Assembly (NCBI RefSeq): GCF_025905425.1
Contig: NZ_CP109603.1
Coordinates: forward strand, 3,488,501 to 3,552,500
Direction: 5' to 3'
DNA length: 64,000 nt
Origin: Pseudomonas putida
GTDB taxonomy: Bacteria > Pseudomonadota > Gammaproteobacteria > Pseudomonadales > Pseudomonadaceae
The notes below the pieces were generated by a model. That model saw only the letters and a list, made by a program, of their open reading frames with translations. It was not told where the DNA came from and did not search any database. Position numbers and translations under genes: made by a program. Each line of letters starts with the position of its first letter. Position 1 is the stretch's first letter. This document shows, one piece after another, positions 19,800-28,928 of this stretch.

Positions 19800-20390
19800 A
19801 TGTCTATTACGACAAAAGCTGCGCTTATGAGTTACGCGGAAACCCAGATGCGTTCAAAGGGTTACTCAGCATTCAGTTACGCTGATCTCGCTGCGAAGAT
19901 CGGTATCAGAAAAGCCAGCATTCACCATCATTTTCCTACGAAGGAGTGCTTGGGCGCAGAACTGATCAGCGATTATATCTCCCGGTTCAATGAAACGCTG
20001 GCATCAATCGAAGCCTTGCATCCCGAGCCATTGCAGCGCTTACAGGCCTTTTCCCGACTATTCGTGATCAGCGCGAATGAGGGGCTGCTGCCTTTATGCG
20101 GCGCATTGGCTGCGGAAATGGCTGCGTTGCCATTGTCGCTCCAAGGGCTCACGCGGGACTTCTTCAACTCTCAGCTCGCCTGGCTCCAAAGCACTCTGAA
20201 TGACGCAGTCCGCCAGCACGGATGGTCGCTGGGAACAACGGCTGAGAACTTCGCCTTCATGCTGTTGAGCATGCTGGAGGGGGCAAGCCTTATTGATTGG
20301 ACACTCGGTCGATCAACCGACCCTCTGGCTGGCTTTAACCATTTGCTTGAAATGGCGGCAATGCAGGCTTCCCTCCTTCGCGCAGGCTAA
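19800..20390 (+). CDS. TetR-family regulator, NemR-like (1)
   Basis: 196 residues. The N-terminal helix-turn-helix reads YADLAAKIGIRKASIHHHFPTK. Cys100 in LLPLCGALAAEM falls where E. coli NemR has its electrophile-sensing Cys106 (GCLTVKLSAE), and it is conserved in the second TetR of the window. This supports a repressor that is released when the Cys reacts with allicin-type electrophiles. Probable operators are the CCTAC-N6-GTAGG sites. Its stop is three bases before the dsbA start, so the two are cotranscribed. Confidence 0.9.
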   Translation: MSITTKAALMSYAETQMRSKGYSAFSYADLAAKIGIRKASIHHHFPTKECLGAELISDYISRFNETLASIEALHPEPLQRLQAFSRLFVISANEGLLPLCGALAAEMAALPLSLQGLTRDFFNSQLAWLQSTLNDAVRQHGWSLGTTAENFAFMLLSMLEGASLIDWTLGRSTDPLAGFNHLLEMAAMQASLLRAG

Positions 20391-20393
20391 ATT

Positions 20394-21092
20394 ATGCAAA
20401 ACTCATCGAAAAAATATGTAGTCGACATCTGGTCTGATTATGTGTGCCCTTGGTGCTGGATAGCCAAGCGCCGCTTTGAGAAAGCACTTGAAAGCTTCTC
20501 AGAGAAGGACGACGTGCAAGTCAACGTTCGGGCCTATCGGCTGGCTGCTAACCACACTCCTGAGCCGATGATCCCGGCCCTGAAACGTAAGCTCGGCAAC
20601 GCAAACTCCGCTTTGGCGATGATGGGTACAGTCAGTAACTATGGCAAGGTCGACGGGTTGGATTACTGCTTTGACACCATGATGTTTGGCGATACCACTG
20701 ACGCTCATGTGCTAGTGAAAGCTGTTGAAGATTCGGCAGTAAAAACGCGGCTCGTAGAGGCGCTGTACGAGCAAAGTACCAGTCACGGCAAATCCCTCTT
20801 TGATCGCACCAGCTTGGCAGCGATTGCTAAAGACGCAGGTGTGTCGGACGAGTCAATCCAACTGGCTTGGTCATCTGCAGAGCTGCGCGCTGAAATGGAG
20901 GCGGATGAGCAGTTTTCCGCCCAATTGGGCGCTGGCGTACCGCTTTTCGTGTTCAACAATGAATTTTCAGTGGTAGGTGCGCAGCCTGAAGCTACGTTTC
21001 TTAAAGCACTTAATCACATGGTTGAGAGCATGCAAGTCGACGACAGCTCACCCACTGGACAGGTCTGCGGCATCGATGGCTGCAAGATTTGA
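20394..21092 (+). CDS. DsbA/FrnE-family thiol oxidoreductase (copy 2)
   Basis: 232 residues, no signal peptide, CPWC at residues 18-21 exactly as in copy 1 and the same C-terminal Cys pair (CGIDGC). ATG 20394 comes directly after tetR. Members of this cluster type have been tied to allicin resistance; the enzyme likely resolves mixed disulfides in the cytoplasm. Confidence 0.92.
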   Translation: MQNSSKKYVVDIWSDYVCPWCWIAKRRFEKALESFSEKDDVQVNVRAYRLAANHTPEPMIPALKRKLGNANSALAMMGTVSNYGKVDGLDYCFDTMMFGDTTDAHVLVKAVEDSAVKTRLVEALYEQSTSHGKSLFDRTSLAAIAKDAGVSDESIQLAWSSAELRAEMEADEQFSAQLGAGVPLFVFNNEFSVVGAQPEATFLKALNHMVESMQVDDSSPTGQVCGIDGCKI

Positions 21093-21155
21093 TTGGCAAT
21101 GAATGGAGGCACTCTGAAGGTGCCGCCTGCCCTTAATACAGAACGAGAAATCCAG

Positions 21156-21485
21156 ATGAGTCGTATCGTTGAGTTGAGCGCTCCCCAATTTGCTCGCTTC
21201 GTAGCCAAAGGGAGCAGTGTCGTAATGTTCTCAGCCTCCTGGTGCAAACCTTGTAAAGAAATGAAGCCGATCTTCTTGGAGCTGGAGGGGAAACTCCATT
21301 CATTAGCGGTATTCGGAAAGATTGATATTGCGGTGTCTCCGACAATTGCGCCGATGTATGGCATCCGCTCTGTGCCATCCTTGGCGGTTTTTCACGAAGG
21401 CCGATTACTGAAAATTTTCGCAGGGTCTAAGTCAGTTTCATCCTTGAAGAAAGCGATTATTGCTGAGCTGGAAGATGCTTGCTGA
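21156..21485 (+). CDS. Thioredoxin-like protein (copy 2)
   Basis: 109 residues with active site WCKPC (Cys30, Cys33); Lys replaces the Gly of classical thioredoxin, which usually changes redox potential. ATG 21156 gives a normal length and is preceded by GAGAA; the longer frame from 21093 adds an unconserved tail. It ends 22 bases before the convergent kefC stop. Confidence 0.9.
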   Translation: MSRIVELSAPQFARFVAKGSSVVMFSASWCKPCKEMKPIFLELEGKLHSLAVFGKIDIAVSPTIAPMYGIRSVPSLAVFHEGRLLKIFAGSKSVSSLKKAIIAELEDAC

Positions 21486-21506
21486 CCGAGCATCCTCCGT
21501 AACTCG

Positions 21507-23342
21507 TCAATCTGTTCGGTCATTATTCTCGCGGTTTCTTAGACCATTTTCTCCTGGGCCTGTGTCAATTGGGTGAGCACGATCTTCGTTGAAAATTTCC
21601 GTCAGTAAAGCGTTCGCTCGTTTGTAAGCGTCGTACTTGAATTCGGTGTCATCAACAGGTTGAGCGGCCATTTCTTCCAGCATTTCCAAATTCAGGCGAC
21701 GGAACCGATCCGCACGCTCACGAGCCTCGTAGCGCCCTACACCCAGTTGCTCCAAGGCTCTTCGCCCAAGAGACAACGCGCTTTCAAAGGTTTCCCGTTC
21801 CACGGCCTCTATGCCCATCTGGCGCAAGGTAATGCTGTGCCCCATATCACGAGCGCGCACCACCAGTTTTAGGGATGGAAAATGCTCTTGGGCCAGCTCC
21901 GTCAGTGCCAGGTTATCGTCCTGATTGTCGATAGCGTTGATCAGCACCACGGCTTTCGCGGCACCCGCAGCGTGAAGTAGATCGAGACGTGTAGCATCCC
22001 CGTAAAACACCTTCACCCCGAACTTTCGCAGTGTCTCAATGTGGTCGGGATCATGATCCAAGACCACTACCTCAAAGCCACAGGACATCAGCAGACGCCC
22101 AGCGATTTGACCGAACCGACCGAAGCCAGCAATGATGACCCGAGGATTGCTCTGATCAATGATGTCTGATTCCTTGCTGCCCTGTTTGCCCGACGAGTCC
22201 AAGTGATTGAGCAAGAGGATCAGCAGAGGCGTTACACACATGGACAGCGCAACCGCCAACGTCAGACTTTTACCCCAGGGGTCGACCAGGATGCCGGCGA
22301 CTGTCGCTGCGCCAAATACTACAAAGGCAAACTCACTGCCTTGGCCCAGGAACACCGCCTGCCATGAGCGCTGATCACTGGGGACACTCAGGAAGCGCCC
22401 CAGAAGCTTGATCACGAGCAGTTTGATCAGGATAAAGCCCAACGTCAGAGTGATGACCTTCAAAGGGGCATCGATCAGCGTTCCGAAGTCAATCGACATG
22501 CCTACGCCGATGAAGAACAGACCCAGCAAGAGTCCCTTGAAAGGTTCGATATCGCTCTCCAGGGCGTGACGGTATTCCGAACTGGCCAATAGAACGCCCG
22601 CTAAGAAAGCCCCCATGGCCATGGATAAGCCTGCCCCTTCCAATAAGAGGCCGAACCCGAATACCAGGAAAAGGGCGACAGCACTAAAGATCTCCCTCAG
22701 GCCAGAGCGCGCTACAAAGCGAAGGACGGGTCTAGATACATACTGACCCAAGAGAACGACTGCGACAATTGCACCAACGATTTTGGCGATGGACAGGGCC
22801 AGCTCCGAACCCGAGGGCGTACCGCCATTTGCGGCCAGCAGTGGAATCATCGCCACGAGGGGAATCGCCGCGATGTCTTGGAAAAGCAACACGGCAAAGC
22901 TGCTTCGACCCACCGCAGTCGAGGTCACGTTCCGCTCATTCATGGCCTGCATGGCGATGGCTGTAGACGAGAGGCTCAGCGTCAGTCCCACAAGCAGCGC
23001 AGCTGTCCAGCTCAAGCCTAGTGCAGCGCAAAATATTGCGATGGCTGCACCACATGCAAGCATCTGCAGCGCACCTCCACCGAACACCATTCGACGCATA
23101 GACCAAAGACGCTTGGGGTCGAGTTCAAGACCGATGATGAACAGCATCAACACCACGCCAATTTCAGCAAAGTGCAGTATGGACTCAACATCGGTTACAA
23201 GCTTCAAGCCCCACGGGCCAATTAAGCAGCCGGCAATCAGATACCCCAGAACCGGGCCTAAACCTAACCGAACGGCTATTGGGACTATCAAGGCAGCTGA
23301 GCCCAGATAGATAAGCATTTCAATCAGGCTGTGAGTGTCCAT
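21507..23342 (-). CDS. kefC: KefC-type glutathione-gated K+/H+ antiporter
   Basis: 611 residues: an N-terminal Na+/H+ exchanger domain with about 12 TM helices (from [20 protein letters not shown]) and a cytoplasmic KTN (TrkA-N) Rossmann domain beginning [16 protein letters not shown]. KefC opens when glutathione adducts bind, acidifying the cytoplasm and protecting against electrophiles. Its ATG directly abuts the kefF stop (23343), giving translational coupling. Part of the known allicin-resistance gene set. Confidence 0.95.
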   Translation of the reverse strand: MDTHSLIEMLIYLGSAALIVPIAVRLGLGPVLGYLIAGCLIGPWGLKLVTDVESILHFAEIGVVLMLFIIGLELDPKRLWSMRRMVFGGGALQMLACGAAIAIFCAALGLSWTAALLVGLTLSLSSTAIAMQAMNERNVTSTAVGRSSFAVLLFQDIAAIPLVAMIPLLAANGGTPSGSELALSIAKIVGAIVAVVLLGQYVSRPVLRFVARSGLREIFSAVALFLVFGFGLLLEGAGLSMAMGAFLAGVLLASSEYRHALESDIEPFKGLLLGLFFIGVGMSIDFGTLIDAPLKVITLTLGFILIKLLVIKLLGRFLSVPSDQRSWQAVFLGQGSEFAFVVFGAATVAGILVDPWGKSLTLAVALSMCVTPLLILLLNHLDSSGKQGSKESDIIDQSNPRVIIAGFGRFGQIAGRLLMSCGFEVVVLDHDPDHIETLRKFGVKVFYGDATRLDLLHAAGAAKAVVLINAIDNQDDNLALTELAQEHFPSLKLVVRARDMGHSITLRQMGIEAVERETFESALSLGRRALEQLGVGRYEARERADRFRRLNLEMLEEMAAQPVDDTEFKYDAYKRANALLTEIFNEDRAHPIDTGPGENGLRNRENNDRTD

Positions 23343-23864
23343 TTAATCTTCCTTCCACGAGGCCAAAAGCTCGCCGTAATGACGGATCTGCCTGAGCAGT
23401 CCGGCTTGATCTGCTCTGTATGTGCCGTGAACTGCTACTGGACTTAACCAACGCATTCCACAGTAATTTGCGGTTGCTTGAAGGGGCTGGGACAGCACGG
23501 CGAAACCTGGGTGGTCGCCGCCTTCAAAATGATCATGGTCTCCGCCCGTGGTCACGACCCACAGTAGATTTTTATTTTTTAAAGCAGTAGCACCATTGCC
23601 GTATGCCCAGCCCCGTGTGAAGACCTTGTCAATCCACAACTTCAAAAGTGGCGGGTAGCTATACCAATACAAGGGATGCTGCAGAACCAGCAGATCTGCT
23701 TGTTCAACGGCCTCCTGTTCAGCTTCAACGTTGATATTGAAATCTGGGTATAAATCGTACAGGGAGCGGATTACAACATCGGGTCTATTTGCTGCGAACC
23801 TGAGCATCAACTTGTTTACGTTGGATTTCTCAGGATAAGGATGGGCGTAAATGATCAGAATCAT
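23343..23864 (-). CDS. kefF: KefF-type quinone reductase, KefC ancillary subunit
   Basis: 173 residues from ATG 23864. The start MILIIYAHPYP, the YPDFNI and QHPLYWYS motifs and WIDKVFTRGWAYG match E. coli KefF closely. It is an FMN NAD(P)H:quinone reductase of the flavodoxin fold that binds KefC and is needed for full activity. I chose 23864 over the frame start at 23882 by alignment with KefF. Confidence 0.94.
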   Translation of the reverse strand: MILIIYAHPYPEKSNVNKLMLRFAANRPDVVIRSLYDLYPDFNINVEAEQEAVEQADLLVLQHPLYWYSYPPLLKLWIDKVFTRGWAYGNGATALKNKNLLWVVTTGGDHDHFEGGDHPGFAVLSQPLQATANYCGMRWLSPVAVHGTYRADQAGLLRQIRHYGELLASWKED

Positions 23865-23911
23865 GGCGTGATACCCCACCAACCTGGCATTCTACAATAA
23901 CGGAAAAAGCC

Positions 23912-23950
23912 CCCTGGTCGTTGAGCGTAAAATGCACTCAACGATCAGGG
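23912..23950 (-). terminator. Rho-independent terminator of the ahpD-oye-tautomerase operon
   Basis: A 14-bp stem (one G-T pair) with arms CCCTGGTCGTTGAG and CTCAACGATCAGGG. On the minus strand it is followed by a T-run (AAAAAG on the plus strand at its left). It ends the operon just before kefF, so kefF-kefC must have its own promoter in 23865-23911 or depend on read-through. Confidence 0.85.
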
Positions 23951-23974
23951 AGCTATTAGTTCAGCGATGAAGCT

Positions 23975-24193
23975 TTACTGGCCTGCTTGCAGCTTCAACA
24001 CATCCTGGGCAGTGACTGGATTGCCAGCAATGCCCCAGTCTCCGCTCTTGACCTCTTCGAAAATTACCCAGGTCAGGGCACGCATATTTTCCCCTTCCAC
24101 CGACACCATGGCGTCAGTCACTTTGCGAATGACCTCAGCTTTTTGCTCGTCAGAAAAAACCCCTTCAATACCCTTGATAGTTACGAGTGGCAT
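23975..24193 (-). CDS. 4-oxalocrotonate tautomerase-family protein
   Basis: 72 residues beginning MPLVTIKGIEG; Pro1 after Met removal is the catalytic base of this family. The DEQKAEVIRKVTDAM helix is typical. Same operon as oye, 30 bp downstream. A tautomerase gene sits at the same place in the allicin-resistance regions I know; its substrate is undetermined. Confidence 0.9.
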   Translation of the reverse strand: MPLVTIKGIEGVFSDEQKAEVIRKVTDAMVSVEGENMRALTWVIFEEVKSGDWGIAGNPVTAQDVLKLQAGQ

Positions 24194-24223
24194 GGTGTTC
24201 TCCTAAATGTTTGGGATGGAATA

Positions 24224-25330
24224 TCAGGCTTTTGCTGCTGCGTATTCCGGGTAGTCGGTGTAACCCTTGTCAATCGAATCGCTTACGCCGTAGTAGGTCG
24301 CACGATCACCCTCGGCTAGAGGCCAATCGTTCTGCATACGCTCTACAAGATCAGGGTTAGCGATATAGGCGGTGCCGAAGGCAATCAGGTCTAGCTCGCC
24401 TTTAGCCAGCTCAGACTCTGCGATTTCCTTGGTGAAGCCGCCCGCAGCCATCAAGGTGCCTTTGTAAGCCTCGCGGAACGCAGCACCGAAGCCTGGTGGC
24501 GTTTGCGCGGCCAAGATGGTTGGTTGGTAGTTCAGGTGAACAAATGCCAGCTCTCGTTCATTGAGGGCAGCCGCCATGCTCATCCAGGTTTCTTCTTCGC
24601 CTTCGTAAACACCGAAGTCGTACAGGCGACCAAACGGCGAGAAGCGAACGCCAATCTTCGAACCACCGATCTCAGCAGCAATGGCGTCAATCGTTTCCAG
24701 CAGGAAGCGCTGGCGGTTGGCAATAGAGCCACCGTACTGATCAGTCCGAGTGTTCAGGGCGCTGCTCAGGAATTGATCGAACAGGAAGCCGTTGGCTGCC
24801 ATGATCTCAATACCGTCAAAACCTGCATCCATCGCCATCCGCGCGGATTTAACGAAATCCGCAATGACGCGTTTCACTTCTTCAGTTTCCAGGGCGCGTG
24901 GTTCGCTTGGTTGAACAGGCCCAGATTTGCCCGGTTCGATCCAGGCATACACCGTGGTATCCACCGCAGGCACCGTACCGGAGGATACAGGCACCATGCC
25001 ATGTACCGAAACGTGGGACATGCGGCCCACGTGCCAGAGCTGTGCAAAAATCTTCCCGCCCTTGGCGTGCACCGCGTCAGTGACTTTGCGCCAGCCTGGT
25101 AGGTGCACATCTTCGTAAATGCCAGGGGTGTACAGATAGCCACGAGCCTCATCGGAGATAGGCAGGCCTTCGGTGATCAGCAAGCCGGCAGAAGCACGTT
25201 GCGCGTAGTACAGCGCGTTGGACTCATTTGGAATGTTGTTCAGAGTTCGGGTGCGAGTCATGGGCGCCATGACAACGCGGTTTTTCAGGGGAATGCCAGC
25301 CAGATCGTAAGGTGTGAAAAGCTTATTCAT
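24224..25330 (-). CDS. Old Yellow Enzyme-family ene-reductase with altered active-site pair
   Basis: 368-residue FMN ene-reductase (NemA/OYE family): MAPMTRTR near the N-terminus, QLWHVGR, YGGSIANRQRF, and the late FGTAYIANPDLV. In the conserved segment usually read as E-I-H-A-A-N-G the His is replaced by Met (IEIMAANGFL), while the Asn is kept. The His/Asn pair normally holds the carbonyl of the substrate, so substrate range may differ. These enzymes reduce electrophilic alkenes and are typically under NemR-type control. Operon: ahpD, oye, tautomerase. Confidence 0.94.
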   Translation of the reverse strand: MNKLFTPYDLAGIPLKNRVVMAPMTRTRTLNNIPNESNALYYAQRASAGLLITEGLPISDEARGYLYTPGIYEDVHLPGWRKVTDAVHAKGGKIFAQLWHVGRMSHVSVHGMVPVSSGTVPAVDTTVYAWIEPGKSGPVQPSEPRALETEEVKRVIADFVKSARMAMDAGFDGIEIMAANGFLFDQFLSSALNTRTDQYGGSIANRQRFLLETIDAIAAEIGGSKIGVRFSPFGRLYDFGVYEGEEETWMSMAAALNERELAFVHLNYQPTILAAQTPPGFGAAFREAYKGTLMAAGGFTKEIAESELAKGELDLIAFGTAYIANPDLVERMQNDWPLAEGDRATYYGVSDSIDKGYTDYPEYAAAKA

Positions 25331-25373
25331 GATTACTCTCGAAATCGTCTAGGAAGGAAAGTCGGCGTTATGC

Positions 25374-25706
25374 TTAGGACTTATCGAAAGCGTCGAGTAC
25401 ATGGGTGCTGTACACCAAAGCGGCACCGGCGTTCATGTTGATGGCTACACCCAGTGCTTCGGCGACTTCTTCACTTGTAACGCCGAGCTTCTTAGCCTCA
25501 GCAGCGTGGAAGGCGATGCACCCGTCGCAGCGAGTGGTCACAGCTACAGCCAAAGAAATCAGCTCGCGGGTTTTGGCATCCAGATGATTCGTCTTCCCAC
25601 CAGCAGCGCCTAGCGCAGCCATGCCTTTCATGGTTTCAGGGGACAGGCCATTGAGCTCTACGAGGCGAGTGTTGATGTCTTTGCGGGTTTGCTTCCAATC
25701 TTGCAT
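25374..25706 (-). CDS. AhpD-like carboxymuconolactone decarboxylase-family thiol protein (copy 2)
   Basis: 110 residues with CDGCIAFH (Cys60, Cys63, His67), very like copy 1 at 4307. It heads the minus-strand operon with oye and the tautomerase. The operator at 25770-25785 lies 64 bp upstream. Likely role: thiol-dependent reduction of peroxides or disulfides. Confidence 0.92.
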   Translation of the reverse strand: MQDWKQTRKDINTRLVELNGLSPETMKGMAALGAAGGKTNHLDAKTRELISLAVAVTTRCDGCIAFHAAEAKKLGVTSEEVAEALGVAINMNAGAALVYSTHVLDAFDKS

Positions 25707-25769
25707 GAGGCTCTCACATGGGCGTTAACGCCCGGCAGGTTCGCGGGTTTGTTTCGACAATGGACATAC

Positions 25770-25785
25770 GCTACCATCTAGTTGG
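25770..25785. promoter_or_regulatory. Palindromic operator candidate, site 4 (upstream of ahpD copy 2)
   Basis: On the minus strand it reads CCAACTAGATGGTAGC, identical to site 2 except at three positions. It is 64 bp upstream of the ahpD start. Confidence 0.7.
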
Positions 25786-25896
25786 TAGGCTTGCAACGCC
25801 TCATGCGAAATTCACGTCATTACGCATGATTGAGGTGACAGTATCGATACGTGGCCAGCGAAACGTGGGACGAAGGCGCCTGTCCATGACTGCGCG

Positions 25897-25912
25897 CCTA
25901 CCTACAGGTAGC
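25897..25912. promoter_or_regulatory. Palindromic operator candidate, site 5
   Basis: CCTACCTACAGGTAGC, containing a perfect 6+6 palindrome CTACCT / AGGTAG. No gene starts nearby on the plus strand; on the minus strand it is about 190 bp upstream of ahpD. Confidence 0.5.
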
Positions 25913-26136
25913 TCACTGTAAGCATTGAATGGACGCTGAACTGCACACCCAAGGTGTATCGAGTGACTACAGCTCGGGAGCGGGTTCGGTGCCCCTATCG
26001 GGTCGACGAAGCTCACGATGCCCTCGCTAGCGTCTCCAGAAACAGCTTGAGCAAATTACTGCCGGGCACCTACGCCAATGCCGATGAGACTGTTGTTCTC
26101 ATCTGCGGCTGGAAAACGGTGGGAAACACACAAATA

Positions 26137-26152
26137 CCGACCGATAGGTAGC
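26137..26152. promoter_or_regulatory. Weak operator-like site 6
   Basis: CCGACCGATAGGTAGC, keeping the GGTAG half and a degenerate left half. No adjacent gene start. Could be a decayed site. Confidence 0.35.
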
Positions 26153-26427
26153 TTTTCGACCGGTATCGTTAAATCACCTGATTTAGGTCTGCTCAGCGAC
26201 GTCGTCTCTGCTCTGAGCATTGGTTATACGCGCGGGGTATGCACCGCTCGTCCGGATGGGCAGCAGGTGATAAAGAATCGTAGGAACAAATGGCCGTAAG
26301 GCTGGGAGAACGGAGGCAGGCAGAAGGAGAACGGGCTACAAAGGAGATCTACATAGGTGACGCCCACCCTGGCAGGTGGGCAATCAGGTACGAATTACGA
26401 TGCATTGATAGGTGTGAATCGCACCGA

Positions 26428-26988
26428 TCAGACAATGATACTTCTCATAATCAAGCTGAAGCCGGATTGCGAGCCTACTTTATCGCTCATCGCCCAAGAA
26501 ACAAAACTGTCACCTTCTAGAATGTTCAAAATCGCTCTTGAAATTTCATTTGGATTTAGATCGCCGCGTATCAGATTTTCAGCTTGACCTTTGATCAAAT
26601 TGCTTTCTAACCACAGGAGATGAATTTGGAAAAACTTTTGAGTAAGCTCTTTGAGACTTTCTGGCAAGGCGGACAACTCTGCTGCAAGCGCACCACAGAG
26701 AGGTAGCATTCCATTTTCCGAGCTATCAACAAACAATGAGGCGAAAGCCTCTAAGCGGTCTAGCGCATCAGCGTTTTGTTCATTGATTAAAGCTAGATTT
26801 TTCTCAAATCTAAAGAGATAGCTCTCAATCACCGCGATCCCGAGCCCTTCTTTCGTCGGAAAGTGGTGATGAATGCTTGCTTTCTTAATACCAATTTCAT
26901 CCGCTAAATCTGCATAGCTAAATGCTGCGTAACCCTTGGTACGCAATAGTAATTCAGCAGTAATGAGGAGATCGGAACGCGTGCTCAT
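26428..26988 (-). CDS. TetR-family regulator, NemR-like (2)
   Basis: 186 residues from ATG 26988 (an upstream in-frame ATG at 27045 lacks support). Close paralogue of the TetR at 19800 with almost the same recognition helix (YADLADEIGIKKASIHHHFPTKE). Its only Cys, Cys98 in MLPLCGALAAEL, matches the conserved sensor-type position. It probably shares operators with the first regulator. AT-richer than the first copy. Confidence 0.88.
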   Translation of the reverse strand: MSTRSDLLITAELLLRTKGYAAFSYADLADEIGIKKASIHHHFPTKEGLGIAVIESYLFRFEKNLALINEQNADALDRLEAFASLFVDSSENGMLPLCGALAAELSALPESLKELTQKFFQIHLLWLESNLIKGQAENLIRGDLNPNEISRAILNILEGDSFVSWAMSDKVGSQSGFSLIMRSIIV

Positions 26989-27101
26989 GACTTTACCTTG
27001 ATTTTCTGATAGAGCCATATTAACTGCATTAGGGCAGTGATTCAACTCATAGAGCGATAAGGGGACACCATGAAACGCCCCCTAATCGCCCAAAACCGTT
27101 T

Positions 27102-28580
27102 TTACGTGGCCTGTACGGCTTTCACCTCTTCATCAGCCCTGACTTTCGCACGAACGACTCTCGACCACCCAATGAGTAGGACAACTGCTATCACCGGAAT
27201 CGAAAGGACAGTATACGTACCATTAGGGTAGTCAAAGCCCAATAGAACTAGTACAGCAAGCAGGAAAGCAAGGGTCAACCATGAAGTGAACGGCGCGCCT
27301 GGCATTTTGAAATCCACCATTGCGACCTCCCCTTTTTTTACTGCACGCCGATACCTTAACTGCGACAGAACAATAAAGGCCCATGTAGAAAGTATACCCA
27401 AGGAAACCATATTCAACAGCAATTCGAACAATTGTGATGGAATCAAGTAATTCAGAAATACACCAAATACGTTAATACCCATGGTCACTAGGATTCCCAT
27501 GTAAGGTACCCCTTGTGAATTCATACGCTTAAAGATTTTTGGTGCAGAGCCACCCATCGCAAGCGACCTCAAAACCCGCCCAGTTGCATACAGCCCTGAA
27601 TTCAAGCTTGAGAGCGCAGCTGTCATCACGACAATATTCATGATGGAACCAATACCTGGAACTCCGAGCATTTCAAAAAAAGTTACGAAAGGGCTAACAT
27701 TCGCACTATAGGCAGTCCATGGAAGAACAGTAACCAACAAAAATACAGAGCCAACGTAAAATAGGCTTATCCGCCAAATCACGCCATTGATTGCTTTGGG
27801 AATAACACTCTTGGGATCCGCCGTCTCGCCAGCCGCGGTTCCAACCAACTCTATACTCGCATATGCGAATATAACACCCTGCACGATTATTACAGCCGGC
27901 AGTAAACCATGGGGAAATATACCACCGTTGTCTGTAATTAGGTGCAACCCAGGGATAGTCCCACCTACCTCATGACCCGTAGCAAAAAAGTACGAGCCCA
28001 CAATCAAAAAGATGCTAATTGCGGCAACCTTTATCACCGCAAACCAAAACTCCATCTCCCCGAACCACTTCACACCCACCATATTCATCAATGTGACCAC
28101 GCCCAATGCGCTTAGTGCAGACACCCACTGGGGCACATCTGCGAACACACCCCAATACTTCATGTAAATCGCAATTGCGGTTATATCGACAACACCTGTC
28201 AGTGCCCAGACTAGAAAATACATCCAACCTGCGACGAAGGAAGCACGCTCACCCATAAACTCACGAGTGTAAGAAACAAAGCTCCCACTACTCGGTCTGT
28301 GCATTACTAATTCACCAAGCGCCCTGAGTATGAAAAAAGCGAAAACCCCGCACACCAAATACACAACAGCGAGTGCGGGCCCTGCGATCTGCAACCTGGC
28401 ACCGGCCCCCAAAAACAAGCCAGTACCAATTGCCCCTCCAAGCGCCATCATCTGCACATGCCGCTTCTTTAAGTGCTTTGAATATCCGCTCTCGTGAGAT
28501 TCGAGCCATTCTGACTGACTTTTTAGATCGCCACTTTTAGCTTTGAATGCGGACTGCGATGTTTCAATTTGGCTTTTCAT
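27102..28580 (-). CDS. Amino-acid permease of the AnsP/CycA/GabP group
   Basis: 492 residues, about 12 TM helices, opening with HLKKRHVQMMALGGAIGTGLF (split over the loop), the standard start of the amino-acid transporter family that includes AnsP and CycA. Divergent from the second C-S lyase; operator sites 7 and 8 lie between them. It probably imports the lyase substrate. Confidence 0.9.
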   Translation of the reverse strand: MKSQIETSQSAFKAKSGDLKSQSEWLESHESGYSKHLKKRHVQMMALGGAIGTGLFLGAGARLQIAGPALAVVYLVCGVFAFFILRALGELVMHRPSSGSFVSYTREFMGERASFVAGWMYFLVWALTGVVDITAIAIYMKYWGVFADVPQWVSALSALGVVTLMNMVGVKWFGEMEFWFAVIKVAAISIFLIVGSYFFATGHEVGGTIPGLHLITDNGGIFPHGLLPAVIIVQGVIFAYASIELVGTAAGETADPKSVIPKAINGVIWRISLFYVGSVFLLVTVLPWTAYSANVSPFVTFFEMLGVPGIGSIMNIVVMTAALSSLNSGLYATGRVLRSLAMGGSAPKIFKRMNSQGVPYMGILVTMGINVFGVFLNYLIPSQLFELLLNMVSLGILSTWAFIVLSQLRYRRAVKKGEVAMVDFKMPGAPFTSWLTLAFLLAVLVLLGFDYPNGTYTVLSIPVIAVVLLIGWSRVVRAKVRADEEVKAVQAT

Positions 28581-28749
28581 GTGTCACCTACGCGATGAAT
28601 TTGCAGTTTTTGTATTATTTCTTGCAAACCTAAACTTGCGGCAGATCCCAACACATCTATGAAGCATTATTATTTTTAAATGTCGCAACACCGGAGCATT
28701 GAATGAAAAACCCGCTCAACCCCAGGCGAGCATGACGACACAACAAAAA

Positions 28750-28765
28750 CCTACCATCCAAATGG
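28750..28765. promoter_or_regulatory. Palindromic operator candidate, site 7
   Basis: CCTACCATCCAAATGG; the minus strand reads CCATTTGGATGGTAGG, keeping the GATGGTAGG half of site 2. Lies between the divergent permease and lyase genes. Confidence 0.5.
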
Positions 28766-28831
28766 ATGGCTTTCAATAAAAAATTACAAATCAGCTTATC
28801 TTATTGAATTTATTGGATATTTTTCTTGATC

Positions 28832-28847
28832 CCAACCATATGGTAGA
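28832..28847. promoter_or_regulatory. Palindromic operator candidate, site 8
   Basis: CCAACCATATGGTAGA, with a central CCATATGG palindrome, about 80 bp upstream of the second C-S lyase start. Confidence 0.6.
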
Positions 28848-28928
28848 CATTTACCAATGAAATGCATAACCTTGAACCTGCCGGTGGCGCTCTCGCCCAC
28901 ACCCTAAGCCAACGTTCTGGAAGGTAAG

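Larger units (their letters stand above)
25707..26427. other. Gene-free regulatory stretch with three operator-like sites
   Basis: About 720 bases with no convincing gene; frames here lack start signals. It carries operator-like palindromes at 25770, 25897 and 26137 and a perfect hairpin GCCCACC / GGTGGGC at 26362-26381. Only the first palindrome is placed to serve a gene (ahpD). The rest may be remnants of a lost unit. Confidence 0.5.
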
